From Pseudomaricurvus alkylphenolicus (GTDB taxonomy: Bacteria; Pseudomonadota; Gammaproteobacteria; Pseudomonadales; Cellvibrionaceae), in contig NZ_JAAQPI010000007.1 in NCBI RefSeq assembly GCF_011683955.1, forward strand, positions 328,483-392,482: 64,000 bases of DNA, written 5' to 3'. Of the stretch, positions 26,169 through 34,690 are shown piece after piece. Within the stretch, counting starts at the first letter, position 1, and each line of letters starts with the position of its first letter. The position numbers were made by a program, and so were the translations under genes. The notes beneath the pieces are model-generated. The model was not told the DNA's origin and did no database searches. It saw nothing but the letters and a program-made list of their open reading frames with translations.

Positions 26169-27626
26169 TCAGTCGCCGGGAAGCAGATTGGGCTCAGGTG
26201 AATCGATCACTGCTTGGCGACTCAGTAACCAGACTCCAGTCAGACCCACTAGCAACAGGATTAGATCTACTGCCAACCCAATCCCGGCCGTCGTGTGCGC
26301 CTCTGTGTACCAGAGATGGGCGAGCGCCAGCGTCACCAGACTCGCACTGAGCAGCCACTGTAATGATGCGCGCACTTTCGTTGCGCAATTGGTAACGATG
26401 CCGGCAACCAGCACCAGTGCAGTAATCCCCCAGAAAGTACCCGTTGCCAAAGTGGGTACAAACACCGACAGCAGCGCCGAACCGCTCAATCCGAGCGGAG
26501 TTCCCCAGACCAATGCTGCCCAGGCAGAATTGATCCGGGTCTCGCGCTTGCGCTTGGCCAGCCAGATATTGATGCCACCGGCACAAACCACGGTCAGAGC
26601 CAGACCGAAAACAACATAGAGTAGCTTCACGCCGAAACCGCCAAACTGGCCAAAGTGCAACCGATAAACGGAGTAAGCAACAACCCGGGCCACCGGCCCG
26701 TCCGACAAGCCCTGATGGTTGACGTAATCACCCGCACTGTTGAATCGATAGATCTCGGAGTAAGTCAGCCGGCCCGGAAGTGTTGCGGCAATTTCCAGAA
26801 ACTGTTTGCGGCTACCGGGATGCTGGTAAGCCAGGTAAATGGGTTCGGCCTCGGGAGCAACACGCCGCAGCTCGTCCAATGCCCGCCGGGTATCAAAGGG
26901 ACTGATTTCCCCATCCATAATCGGGTCGGCACCATAAACGGCGTCCATAATCGCAGTAAGATCATTGTTGTAGAGCAATGGCGCTGCGACGACCACCATA
27001 ACACTGATCAGCCCGATATAAGCGCCTGTCAAGGCGATCATAAGAGAAAAGGGCAGGCTCCAGACACTCAGGCGATTGTGGATGTCTGTTTGCTGAAGGC
27101 GATAGGATTGCTCAAGGCGCAGCTTGAAGGCGTCTTTGATAATGGCAGGATGTGCCAACACGCCAGAAAGAGCCAACCCCAGCAGCATCACGCCAAAGAT
27201 ACCCACGATGATCATGCCAAAGTTCTCTGGCAGGTGAAGATAGTAGTGCAGGTGCCGCAACATGGCGGCAAAACCCGCTTCCTCTAGGGGAACCTCAGTG
27301 AGATTCCCTGCGGAGTCGGTAAACCATTCATGTTCTGCGGTCGCAACGTGGGCGCGGGGCATGCCATCAGTAGGCGGCATCACCCAAATGGTTTCCGGAG
27401 AGGTATCCGAACGCTGCAGGATTTGCTGCCGGGCGTTGTCTATCGCCCGCGGCGAAAGGGTGTCAAATTCATCGATGTGCGGTTGTTGCCAACGTTCAAA
27501 CTCGTGCCCAAACACCAGCACCGTGCCGCTAAGGCAGATCAGGTAGAGTCCGGCTCCGAGTGAAACACCCATCCACTTGTGGGCATGAAGCATTTGTTTT
27601 ATCAGCTGTTTCGATGCGTAAAGCAT
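26169..27626 (-). CDS. PepSY-associated transmembrane protein (iron-uptake associated)
   Basis: Encodes 485 aa. Begins MLHAHKWMGVSLGAGLYLICLSGTVLVFGHEFE, the N-terminal helix of PepSY_TM (PiuB-like) proteins; about five to seven membrane segments and a large periplasmic PepSY region follow (about 60-130, 220-310). The C-terminal contains GGINIWLAKRKRE. Family members sit beside siderophore receptors and are thought to help reduce ferric siderophores in the periplasm/inner membrane; this is inference. The stop lies 178 bases from the Fur-boxed start region of the next gene. Confidence 0.85.
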   Translation of the reverse strand: MLYASKQLIKQMLHAHKWMGVSLGAGLYLICLSGTVLVFGHEFERWQQPHIDEFDTLSPRAIDNARQQILQRSDTSPETIWVMPPTDGMPRAHVATAEHEWFTDSAGNLTEVPLEEAGFAAMLRHLHYYLHLPENFGMIIVGIFGVMLLGLALSGVLAHPAIIKDAFKLRLEQSYRLQQTDIHNRLSVWSLPFSLMIALTGAYIGLISVMVVVAAPLLYNNDLTAIMDAVYGADPIMDGEISPFDTRRALDELRRVAPEAEPIYLAYQHPGSRKQFLEIAATLPGRLTYSEIYRFNSAGDYVNHQGLSDGPVARVVAYSVYRLHFGQFGGFGVKLLYVVFGLALTVVCAGGINIWLAKRKRETRINSAWAALVWGTPLGLSGSALLSVFVPTLATGTFWGITALVLVAGIVTNCATKVRASLQWLLSASLVTLALAHLWYTEAHTTAGIGLAVDLILLLVGLTGVWLLSRQAVIDSPEPNLLPGD

Positions 27627-27649
27627 GAACGATTCCCAATCCGCATTCT

Positions 27650-27698
27650 CCGTAGCAGCCCGAGGGCGAGCGGTCGCGCTCAGAGCGCGCTGCTACGG
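27650..27698. repeat. Long hairpin between the iron genes
   Basis: Perfect 10-bp inverted ends CCGTAGCAGC ... GCTGCTACGG enclosing a GC-rich centre (GGGCGAGCGG...). It lies in the 104-base gap between the PepSY gene and the membrane gene at 27731. It resembles a REP-type palindrome or an mRNA-processing hairpin; I saw no second copy in the window. Confidence 0.5.
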
Positions 27699-27730
27699 TG
27701 AGTTCAAGCTTAACTAAGTGCCATTCGACC

Positions 27731-28309
27731 TTAGATATAAAGAGTTAATAAAGAACCAAGGCCAATTCCCATCAGAACAATGGGTGGACGCCAGGCTTTT
27801 GCATCGGCGCAGGCCCATACTGCCGCAATCGCCCAGATCGTCGGAAACAGAAATGCCATTAGCACCAAGCGCGTAGGTTCGGAAAAAGGCAACACCGGCA
27901 GCAGGGCGACACACAACATCACACTCCCAATACCCGCCAGGGGGCCTGCTGCTATAAACGCAGTCGCCTTAGCCCAAACTCGCCGATCTTTTGCAATGAA
28001 TAGGGTCTTTTCCGCTTTATCTGATTTAGCGCGCGTGGCTTTGGTTGATTCTCTGCTCAACCGCAGCTGGCGCCAAAAAATCAACAGCCAGACGAACAGC
28101 GTGGTGAGCAGCAGAACAAAAACAGTCGCAAACTCCAACCCTACTGACGATGACCACAGTGCAACCGCTAATACCAGGCCCACCCAGGGAGCCAGTTTTC
28201 TCCAAAGAGGTCGCCGGGCGGAACCGGCCTGCCACAGACGCAGCAACTCCCAGGCGCAAATTCCGCATAATGCGGCAGAAATAAGATCGTTAATGACGCC
28301 CTCGTCCAT
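27731..28309 (-). CDS. Membrane protein, likely fused DUF3325/DUF3649-type iron-cluster protein
   Basis: Encodes 192 aa, about six transmembrane helices in two halves. The N-terminal half (LLRLWQAG, then three hydrophobic segments) resembles the small DUF3325 proteins, and the C-terminal half (WAIAAVWACADAKAWRPP) resembles DUF3649. Such proteins usually occur as two separate genes beside a PepSY gene and a siderophore receptor, so I infer a fusion; a profile search is needed to be sure. A charged linker (KATRAKSDKAEK) joins the halves. It is upstream of the PepSY gene on the same strand. Confidence 0.6.
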   Translation of the reverse strand: MDEGVINDLISAALCGICAWELLRLWQAGSARRPLWRKLAPWVGLVLAVALWSSSVGLEFATVFVLLLTTLFVWLLIFWRQLRLSRESTKATRAKSDKAEKTLFIAKDRRVWAKATAFIAAGPLAGIGSVMLCVALLPVLPFSEPTRLVLMAFLFPTIWAIAAVWACADAKAWRPPIVLMGIGLGSLLTLYI

Positions 28310-28411
28310 AGACCTGTTTATTCCCTATTCTGGAGGATTCAACTGGAGAGTCCCGATTCATCGTGACTTGCATTCTGATGCCTTACCTACAACGGCCAGA
28401 GAAATTAACCC

Positions 28412-28430
28412 AAATACAAATAATTATCAA
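28412..28430 (-). promoter_or_regulatory. Possible weak Fur box
   Basis: AAATACAAATAATTATCAA on the plus strand reads TTGATAATTATTTGTATTT on the minus strand, with one good GATAAT half. It is about 100 bases upstream of the membrane gene at 28309. Weaker than the site at 25990. Confidence 0.35.
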
Positions 28431-28516
28431 CTGCAATTGGCTTTGAATCCACTAAAGACAAACCAAGGCAGTTGGGGCAGACTTCCACCTCTCTCAATCT
28501 GTTAAAGGAGCTAACC

Positions 28517-29239
28517 GTGGCACTGGTCTCGCGCACTATCGAATACACAGTTGAAGGTACCCTGTTGGAAGGCTATCTCGTTTGGGACGACAGCTGGGAT
28601 GGCCCTCGTCCCGCAGTGGCTGTCGCCCACACCTGGGCCGGCCGGGGGGAGTTTGAGTGCGGCAAGGCTCGTAAACTGGCGGAACAGGGTTACGTGGGCT
28701 TCGCGCTGGATATGTATGGTAAGGGGATTCTCGGTACCGGTCCCGAGGAAAACGCGGCACTGATGAACCCACTGCTGGAAGACCGTGCGCTGCTGCAAAA
28801 GCGCATCAACGGTGCCATCGAGTGTCTACGCGAGCAACCGCAAGTAAATGCCGCGCAAGTGGCAGCTATGGGCTTCTGCTTTGGCGGTTTGTGCGCACTG
28901 GATCTGGCCCGCTCAGGCTCCGATGTCTGCGGTGTGGTGAGCTTTCACGGGCTGTTTACACCTGCCGCCAACCTGCCCAAGCCTCAGATTCAAACCAAAG
29001 TGCTTTGCCTGCACGGGTACGATGACCCCATGGCCAAACCCGACAGCATGGTTGCCCTGGCCGATGAGATGAACGCTGCCGGCGCCGATTGGCAGGTGCA
29101 CGCCTATGGCGGCACCGTGCATGCGTTTACCAATCCAGTTGCTGCCGACCCCGATAATGGGTTGGCCTATAGCAAGAAGGCTGATCGCCGGTCCTGGCAG
29201 GCACTTATGAACTTTCTGGAAGAAGTATTCAGTGTCTAA
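28517..29239 (+). CDS. Dienelactone hydrolase family protein
   Basis: Encodes 240 aa, alpha/beta hydrolase. The catalytic triad of dienelactone hydrolase is visible: nucleophile Cys121 in GFCFGG, an Asp at 169-170 (GYDDP) and His202 (VHAF). DLH opens dienelactones in aromatic degradation, but many homologues act on other esters. Start chosen at GTG 28517 (MALVSRTIEY), with AAAGGAG six bases upstream; an earlier ATG in frame gives an atypical extension. It stands alone between unrelated genes, so the substrate is unknown. Confidence 0.88.
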   Translation: MALVSRTIEYTVEGTLLEGYLVWDDSWDGPRPAVAVAHTWAGRGEFECGKARKLAEQGYVGFALDMYGKGILGTGPEENAALMNPLLEDRALLQKRINGAIECLREQPQVNAAQVAAMGFCFGGLCALDLARSGSDVCGVVSFHGLFTPAANLPKPQIQTKVLCLHGYDDPMAKPDSMVALADEMNAAGADWQVHAYGGTVHAFTNPVAADPDNGLAYSKKADRRSWQALMNFLEEVFSV

Positions 29240-29295
29240 CGTCTCAACCACATAGGCACAAGATTAACAGGATAACCCTTTGAGCTGCAGCCGAA

Positions 29296-29982
29296 TCAAC
29301 GGGTCTGCAGCTCCAACAGCTGTTCTTGCAGTTCTTCAATTTGAGACTGCATCTGAGCCACCTGCTGCTCCAGCGCCAGAATTCGATCATTGTCTGCGCC
29401 GGCACCCGCACTGGGGCCAGAGGTGACTTGAGCAGAGGCAGCCTCCGCCATTGCCTCAACATCCACCTCCCCGCTAAACAAATGCGCGTAACGGGATTCC
29501 CGCTTGCCCGGCTCTCGGGGCAATCTCACCACATAGGCTTTTTCGGGGTCATGCGATAACCGCTGCAGGGTTGCCTCCACTTCTTTAACATCACTGAATT
29601 TGCACAGGCGATTGGTACGGGTGCGAAGCTCGCCCGGCGTTTGCGGCCCCCGCAACAAGAGCACACAAATGACACCCAGCTCCTGTTCATCAAACTGCAG
29701 TTTGGAAAACTCCGTATTACAAAAACGATGCTGGAGTTTGGTCACCCGGCTCCCGAATCCGCTGTTTTCTGTCACCAGATGTTGTTTGACCAGTTCATCG
29801 ACCGTCTCCTGAACCACGCTCTCGTCGAGATCCAATACCGGCTCCCGGTTGCTCTTTTGATTGCAACCCGTCGTCAGGGAGTTCAGGGATAAGGGGTATT
29901 GGTCGGGCGTGGTGATCTGCTTTTCAATCAGCACGCCGATTACGCGGGTTTCTTCCAAGCTTAAATTCATTGCCTCTGCCAT
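29296..29982 (-). CDS. yceH: YceH family (DUF480) protein
   Basis: Encodes 228 aa. Recognised by [42 protein letters not shown] and [13 protein letters not shown] (quoted in parts), the hallmarks of the UPF0502/YceH family of two winged-helix domains. The C-terminal 40 residues form a coiled coil ([19 protein letters not shown]), as is common in this family. The function is not established. It lies 7 bases downstream of the VOC gene at 29990 on the same strand and probably shares its transcript. Confidence 0.92.
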   Translation of the reverse strand: MAEAMNLSLEETRVIGVLIEKQITTPDQYPLSLNSLTTGCNQKSNREPVLDLDESVVQETVDELVKQHLVTENSGFGSRVTKLQHRFCNTEFSKLQFDEQELGVICVLLLRGPQTPGELRTRTNRLCKFSDVKEVEATLQRLSHDPEKAYVVRLPREPGKRESRYAHLFSGEVDVEAMAEAASAQVTSGPSAGAGADNDRILALEQQVAQMQSQIEELQEQLLELQTR

Positions 29983-29989
29983 AGCAGCA

Positions 29990-30364
29990 TCATCCTATCT
30001 GTTGATCCTCCTGGAGATCCGACCACACCGCAAATTCGTTGCCACTCGGTTCAAGAAAGTGAAAGCGCCGACCGCCAGGAAAAGAAAATATCGGTTTGCA
30101 AATGTTACCACCGGCGGCTTCCACACTCGCCCGGGTTTGTTCCAGATTTTTGCTGTAGAACACCATGAGAGCTGCGCCGTTTTGCGTTTGGGAACTCTGA
30201 TCGGATTTGAAAAACCCGCCGTCCAGGCCTTGATCAGAGAATGCGGTGTATTCGTCACCAAAATCCTGGAAATTCCAGCCAAACGCCTTGGTAAAAAACG
30301 TCTTGGTCGCAGGGATATCACTTGCGGGAAATTCGACGTAGTTTAGTTTTTCGTGCTCGTTCAT
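29990..30364 (-). CDS. VOC family protein (glyoxalase-like)
   Basis: Encodes 124 aa with two VOC modules: [23 protein letters not shown] at the start and [17 protein letters not shown] at the end (quoted in parts: [14 protein letters not shown]). The Glu of GNEFAVW is the usual metal ligand. It belongs to the group of predicted lactoylglutathione lyase-like enzymes, substrate unknown. It is followed by yceH at 7 bases and preceded by a methyltransferase at 42 bases on the same strand. Confidence 0.85.
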   Translation of the reverse strand: MNEHEKLNYVEFPASDIPATKTFFTKAFGWNFQDFGDEYTAFSDQGLDGGFFKSDQSSQTQNGAALMVFYSKNLEQTRASVEAAGGNICKPIFSFPGGRRFHFLEPSGNEFAVWSDLQEDQQIG

Positions 30365-30406
30365 AGTCTCTCCTTAACTTCTTTCAACGTTAGCACATCA
30401 CTGCCG

Positions 30407-31051
30407 TTACCGACATTTTGTATTAGCTAAAGGTCGTCTCGCCACCAGAAAGCAGGCGATGGATTTTCCCTCCGGCACAAATTGATACTCAATATCAAAG
30501 CCCGCGCCCTTCAAACTGTTTTGCAAATCGGCCCGACTGAAGACCCGAACCTCAGGAATCAGTCCCAGAAAACTGCCAACAGGACCAACGTACCGAAACC
30601 AGCCCATATTGTCACCCAGGCAGGCGGTGCTGCTGACAAATATTCCGCCCGGCTTCAGCAGCTCAAATACACGGGAGATGGCAGCTTGAGGATCTTCCAA
30701 CAGATGCAGAATGCTCATGCCCAGAATCATATCAAAGGATTGCTTTTCGGCCTGAAAGTCTTCGAGAGCGGAGATCTCAAAGCTAAGGTTATCGATGGGG
30801 TTGGACGCCAGTTTGCGCTGGGCTATTTCAATCATCTTGGGAGAGACGTCAATGGCTTTATAGTCACCGGCCCCCGGTGCCAGCAGCAAGGCAGTGGAGC
30901 CCGTGCCACAACCGAATTCAAGCACCTTGTGGTCGGCGTTCAAGCAATCCCTGACCTTGTCCAGCTTGTGTTGGTAAGCATCTTCATCCGCGATGGGCTG
31001 CTTGGCATAGCGTTCGGCGATACGGTTCCAGAAGCGAACGGATGTTCCCAT
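30407..31051 (-). CDS. SAM-dependent methyltransferase
   Basis: Encodes 214 aa, class I Rossmann methyltransferase. Motif I is VLEFGCGTGSTALLLA (about 40-55), motif II AIDVSPKMIEIA, and post-II DMILGMSILHLLEDP. Target not identifiable; the family includes small-molecule O- or C-methyltransferases. It is divergent from the LysR gene at 31150 with a palindromic operator between, so it is the likely LysR target. The VOC and yceH genes follow on the same strand. Confidence 0.85.
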   Translation of the reverse strand: MGTSVRFWNRIAERYAKQPIADEDAYQHKLDKVRDCLNADHKVLEFGCGTGSTALLLAPGAGDYKAIDVSPKMIEIAQRKLASNPIDNLSFEISALEDFQAEKQSFDMILGMSILHLLEDPQAAISRVFELLKPGGIFVSSTACLGDNMGWFRYVGPVGSFLGLIPEVRVFSRADLQNSLKGAGFDIEYQFVPEGKSIACFLVARRPLANTKCR

Positions 31052-31096
31052 GGCAAATCTCCTTTAGATAACGAAAGCGGATAGTCATTATATTTA

Positions 31097-31129
31097 TGCA
31101 AAAATTGGCTTAATATAGCCATTTTTGCA
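31097..31129. promoter_or_regulatory. Palindromic operator between methyltransferase and LysR genes
   Basis: Near-perfect inverted repeat TGCAAAAAT(T)GGCT-TAATAT-AGCCATTTTTGCA. It fits the T-N11-A dyad style of LysR binding sites and lies in the 98-base divergent spacer. Confidence 0.6.
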
Positions 31130-31149
31130 GCTGAGTTATTCATATTTGC

Positions 31150-32046
31150 ATGGATTGGCGATCAATTAAATACGACTGGAATCGGGTACGGGCATTTTTG
31201 GTGACTGCCGAAGAGGGTTCCCTTTCTGCAGCCGCTCAGGCGTTGGGGGTCTCCCAGCCCACCCTGGGGCGGCAGGTGTCCGCCTTGGAAGCAGAGCTGG
31301 GCCTGGCACTGTTTGAGCGGGTGGGCAGAGGCCTGGAACTGACCCCAGGGGGCCTGGAGCTACTCGAACACGCCCGCTCCATGGCGGATGCCGCGACTCA
31401 ACTATCGTTGGTGGCTACCGGTCAGTCTGACTCCCTGGAGGGGGACATCTGCATCAGTGCCTCTGAAGCAATGGCCACCTTTATGCTGCCTCCCATTCTT
31501 CACAGACTTCGCCTGGAGCAACCCCGTATTCACGTCACATTGCTGGCCACCAATGATCCCAGTGATTTGCGACGCCGGGAAGCGGACATCGCCGTGCGTT
31601 CCTTCCGCCCTACCCAGCCGGATTTGATCGCGCGAAGAGTCACGGAGTTTAAGGCTAACCTCTATGCCACTCCTGAGTATCTGGCGCTCTTGGGTAACCC
31701 CAATTCTACAGCAGACTTTTCTGGTGCCGACTTCCTGGGCTTTAATGATAACCATGAGCTGATGAAGGGACTTAACGAATGGGGTTTTCAGCTGACACCG
31801 GAAAACTTCCCGGTAATGACGGAAAACCACATTGCCCAGTGGGAGCTGGTTAAACAGGGCCTGGGGATTGGCGTGATGATGCAGCAGGTAGGAGACGCCG
31901 AGCCACGAGTGCAACGTATTTTGCAGAATTACGAACCCATGAGTGGCGAGATCTGGCTGGTGGCACATCGAGAGCTGCGAACCAGCCGGCGAGTCCGAAT
32001 GGTTTTTGATTTTTTGGCGCAGGCACTGTCTCAGGCAAAGGTTTAG
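31150..32046 (+). CDS. LysR family transcriptional regulator
   Basis: Encodes 298 aa. Winged helix: VTAEEGSLSAAAQALGVSQPTLGRQVSALE (in parts: SLSAAAQALGVSQPTLGRQV), then a substrate-binding domain. It is close to the group of regulators that control nearby methyltransferase or dehydrogenase genes in divergent layout. The strong palindrome at 31097-31129 is a likely autoregulatory site. Effector unknown. Confidence 0.9.
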   Translation: MDWRSIKYDWNRVRAFLVTAEEGSLSAAAQALGVSQPTLGRQVSALEAELGLALFERVGRGLELTPGGLELLEHARSMADAATQLSLVATGQSDSLEGDICISASEAMATFMLPPILHRLRLEQPRIHVTLLATNDPSDLRRREADIAVRSFRPTQPDLIARRVTEFKANLYATPEYLALLGNPNSTADFSGADFLGFNDNHELMKGLNEWGFQLTPENFPVMTENHIAQWELVKQGLGIGVMMQQVGDAEPRVQRILQNYEPMSGEIWLVAHRELRTSRRVRMVFDFLAQALSQAKV

Positions 32047-32114
32047 GATCGATGTAGGATTGCGCCAACCTCAGACGTCTACACTAGAACGACAACCAAG
32101 AAGGAGATGTCGCC

Positions 32115-32486
32115 ATGCAATACTCCCTACTGATTTACGGCTCTGAAGGAATCTATGAACGCCTCTGCGAAGAGGAACAACAACAGATCATGCAGGGCCA
32201 CTATGACCTGCAGGCCGTACTGGCCGAACGGGGTGAGTTCTCGTCGGCGAAACTCATGTCCACCACCAGTGCCGTCACGCTGCAACCCACCCAGGCCGTC
32301 GCCCAGCCGGCTCTGGTCAAAGACGGCCCTTTTGCAGAAACCAAGGAACGTCTGCTGGGCTTTTACACCTTTGAGTGCGATACCCTGGACGACGCTATCG
32401 AGCTGGCCAATAAGCTGTCGTCGCCTTACGTCAGGCTGGAGGTCCGCCCCGTGGATTGGGCTGGCGGTGTGCTGGCAGGCTTATGA
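32115..32486 (+). CDS. YCII-related DGPF protein, partner of the ECF42-type sigma factor
   Basis: Encodes 123 aa, YciI-like ferredoxin-like fold. It begins MQYSLLIYGSEGIYE and carries the KDGPFAETKERLLGFYTFE DGPF motif (quoted in part). DGPF proteins are the characteristic partners of ECF42 sigma factors in many bacteria; their biochemical role is unknown. Its stop overlaps the sigma-factor start by four bases (ATGA at 32483), so the two are coupled. AAGGAG lies nine bases before the ATG. Confidence 0.88.
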   Translation: MQYSLLIYGSEGIYERLCEEEQQQIMQGHYDLQAVLAERGEFSSAKLMSTTSAVTLQPTQAVAQPALVKDGPFAETKERLLGFYTFECDTLDDAIELANKLSSPYVRLEVRPVDWAGGVLAGL

Positions 32487-33733
32487 CCGACGAACACCAG
32501 TGGTTGCAGGCCAGATTTGCCGATATCCGGCCCAGGGCGCTGGCCGCCCTGGTAAGGCGTTTTCGCGATCTCGAATTGGCGCAGGATTGTTTTGCCACAG
32601 CCTGCGTTCGCGCCCTGGATAAATGGCCTGAGGAGGGTTTACCCAACGACCCGCTCGCCTGGTTGATTACGGTCGCCGGCAATGCCGGCATTGATACGCT
32701 CAGACGTCAGCAGCGGATTGCCGAGAAATCAATGCTACTGGATCAGGGGTCTGAACTCCTGGACGACGGGATTGAGGATCAACTGGACAATCAAGTATTC
32801 AGGGACGACATCCTGCGATTGCTGTTTATCTGCTGCCATCCTGACCTGTCACCGCAGGACCAATCGGCTCTTGCCCTGCGGGTGGTTGCCGGGCTGTCGG
32901 TCGCCGAGATCGCCAGTGCCTTTTTGGTGAAACGTAAAACCATGGAACAGCGTATCACCCGTGCCAAGCACACCGTCGCCAAAGCCGACGTCGCCTTCGC
33001 CCCCCCCGACCTGGAGCAACGCCACCGCCGCCTCAATACGGTGATGCTGATGTTGTACCTGCAATTTAACGAGGGTTGGTCGGCCAGCGGTGGGAACGCC
33101 GTTATTAAATTACCCCTGTGTGAAGAAGCCATTCGACTGGCACGCTTGCTCTTGGAGCTGTTCCCCGGCATCAGTGAACTGATGGGGTTACTGGCGTTGT
33201 TTTTGTTACAACACTCTCGCCGCAAGGCGCGTGTTTGCGATGGCAATTTAATTCCCTTAGCGGAACAGGATCGCTCTCAGTGGGATCAGATGCAAATTTC
33301 CGAAGCTTCCGCACTACTGGACAAAGCACTGCGACACAGAACGCCCGGCACCTACCAGATTCAGGCAGCCATTGCGGCCGTCCACAGCCATGCTGCTACG
33401 GACGATGCGACCGACTGGGAGGAAATCGAAAAGCTCTACCGGGCGCTTTACCTGCTGGAACCCACACCCGTGGTTAAACTCAACCATGCCTCCGCCGTGG
33501 CTCAAGTGGCCGGCCCCCAGGCTGCGCTGGATATGCTGGCACCACTGAGTGAATCCCTGGACAGCTACCGCTGGTTTCACACCGCCAAAGCCAGCTTTTT
33601 GATGGATCTCAGCCAACCGGCTAAAGCAAAGAGCGCCTACCAACAGGCCTTGGAGCTCAACCCCACCCCCGAAGAAAGACGCTTTATTGATGAAAAAATT
33701 CGAGCCTGCGAAAAAAGTTTGAATCCCTTGTAG
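32483..33733 (+). CDS. ECF42-type RNA polymerase sigma factor with C-terminal TPR-like domain
   Basis: Encodes 416 aa. Region 2 is seen in LVRRFRDLELAQDCF and DPLAWLITVAGNAGIDTLRR; region 4 in LALRVVAGLSVAEIASAF and VKRKTMEQRITRAK. The long C-terminal part (about 190-416) is helical, TPR-like, as in ECF42 sigma factors, where it is thought to replace an anti-sigma factor. None is seen here. Start chosen at ATG 32483, overlapping the DGPF gene. The downstream VOC and MAPEG genes may be targets. Confidence 0.88.
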   Translation: MTDEHQWLQARFADIRPRALAALVRRFRDLELAQDCFATACVRALDKWPEEGLPNDPLAWLITVAGNAGIDTLRRQQRIAEKSMLLDQGSELLDDGIEDQLDNQVFRDDILRLLFICCHPDLSPQDQSALALRVVAGLSVAEIASAFLVKRKTMEQRITRAKHTVAKADVAFAPPDLEQRHRRLNTVMLMLYLQFNEGWSASGGNAVIKLPLCEEAIRLARLLLELFPGISELMGLLALFLLQHSRRKARVCDGNLIPLAEQDRSQWDQMQISEASALLDKALRHRTPGTYQIQAAIAAVHSHAATDDATDWEEIEKLYRALYLLEPTPVVKLNHASAVAQVAGPQAALDMLAPLSESLDSYRWFHTAKASFLMDLSQPAKAKSAYQQALELNPTPEERRFIDEKIRACEKSLNPL

Positions 33734-33826
33734 GCATCGTCGAATGGGCAGCGTCCTTGTCGTGAAGCCAGCGCAAACACACTGGCGACTAATGACAGAG
33801 TTAATTCACAAGACGAGGAAATTCCT

Positions 33827-34207
33827 ATGAGCATTACCATGACAACTCCAGGTGCCGCTGGTTGGATTCAATACACTGGCCCCGACACCGATGCCGCCAA
33901 GGCGTTCTACCGCGATGTGATGGGTTGGAACATCGCCGATATGCCCATGCAGGATGGCTCCAGTTACCCGGGCATTGTGGTTGAAGACACCCCCATTGGC
34001 GGCTTTTCTCCCGAGCCGGCAGAGCAGGGTACCTGGACCATCTTTATTACCGTGCCAGACGTCGACGCCAGCATTGGCCGAGCGCGGGAATCAGGCGCCG
34101 AGATTGTCAGCGAACCTGCGGACTATCCCGGTGTTGGCCGCATCGCTACCCTGCTCGATCCGCAAGGCGCCCGCATCGCGCTGGTCACCTACGAGAGCAT
34201 GCAATGA
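33827..34207 (+). CDS. VOC family protein (two-module glyoxalase fold)
   Basis: Encodes 126 aa. First module AAGWIQYTGPDTDAAKAFYRDVMGW, second ending in IATLLDPQGARIALVTYE (quoted in parts). This is the CFP30B-like subgroup of VOC proteins, function not assigned. The stop overlaps the MAPEG start by four bases (34204). It follows the ECF42 unit by 93 bases and may belong to its regulon, which is inference. Confidence 0.82.
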   Translation: MSITMTTPGAAGWIQYTGPDTDAAKAFYRDVMGWNIADMPMQDGSSYPGIVVEDTPIGGFSPEPAEQGTWTIFITVPDVDASIGRARESGAEIVSEPADYPGVGRIATLLDPQGARIALVTYESMQ

Positions 34208-34596
34208 TACTCCCGGTGACCGCGCTGTTTGCGGCAATCATGGCCCTGATACAGTTCCCGATGACGATGGTGGTGGGTATTCGTCGCGCCCAAACCGGCA
34301 TTCATTTTATGACGGGGGATGATGTGGTGCTGATGCGCCGCATGCGCGCCCACGGTAATTTTACCGAGACCGTGCCCATCATCCTGCTGGCCATGGCGGC
34401 GGCCGAATCGGTGGGTGCTTCATCCACGTTACTGTACGCTTGTGGCATTGCCTTACTGCTGGGGCGGTTGGTGCACTTCGTGAATCTGTGTCGCGATGGT
34501 GCGCCACAGATTCGTGCGTTGGGCATGATACTGACCCTCACCGCCATGGTGATATTGCCGGGGTTTACGCTGCTGCGATTAGCGGGCTGGGTTTAA
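34204..34596 (+). CDS. MAPEG family membrane protein
   Basis: Encodes 130 aa with four transmembrane helices. It begins MILPVTALFAAIMALIQ and carries MRRMRAHGNFTETVPIILL, the conserved RxxAHxNxxE-type motif of MAPEG proteins (glutathione-transferase-like, eicosanoid family). It is thought to bind glutathione at the membrane; the substrate is unknown. It is coupled by four bases to the VOC gene, which suggests both handle the same thiol-linked or reactive compound. Confidence 0.85.
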   Translation: MILPVTALFAAIMALIQFPMTMVVGIRRAQTGIHFMTGDDVVLMRRMRAHGNFTETVPIILLAMAAAESVGASSTLLYACGIALLLGRLVHFVNLCRDGAPQIRALGMILTLTAMVILPGFTLLRLAGWV

Positions 34597-34690
34597 TACC
34601 TGAGCCTCGTTAGCGGGCAAGTGTTTTCACAGCGCTGAGCGTTCCGTCATGCTCTGCAGGGATGGAACGCTTCCAGGGCAATTCGAAAAT

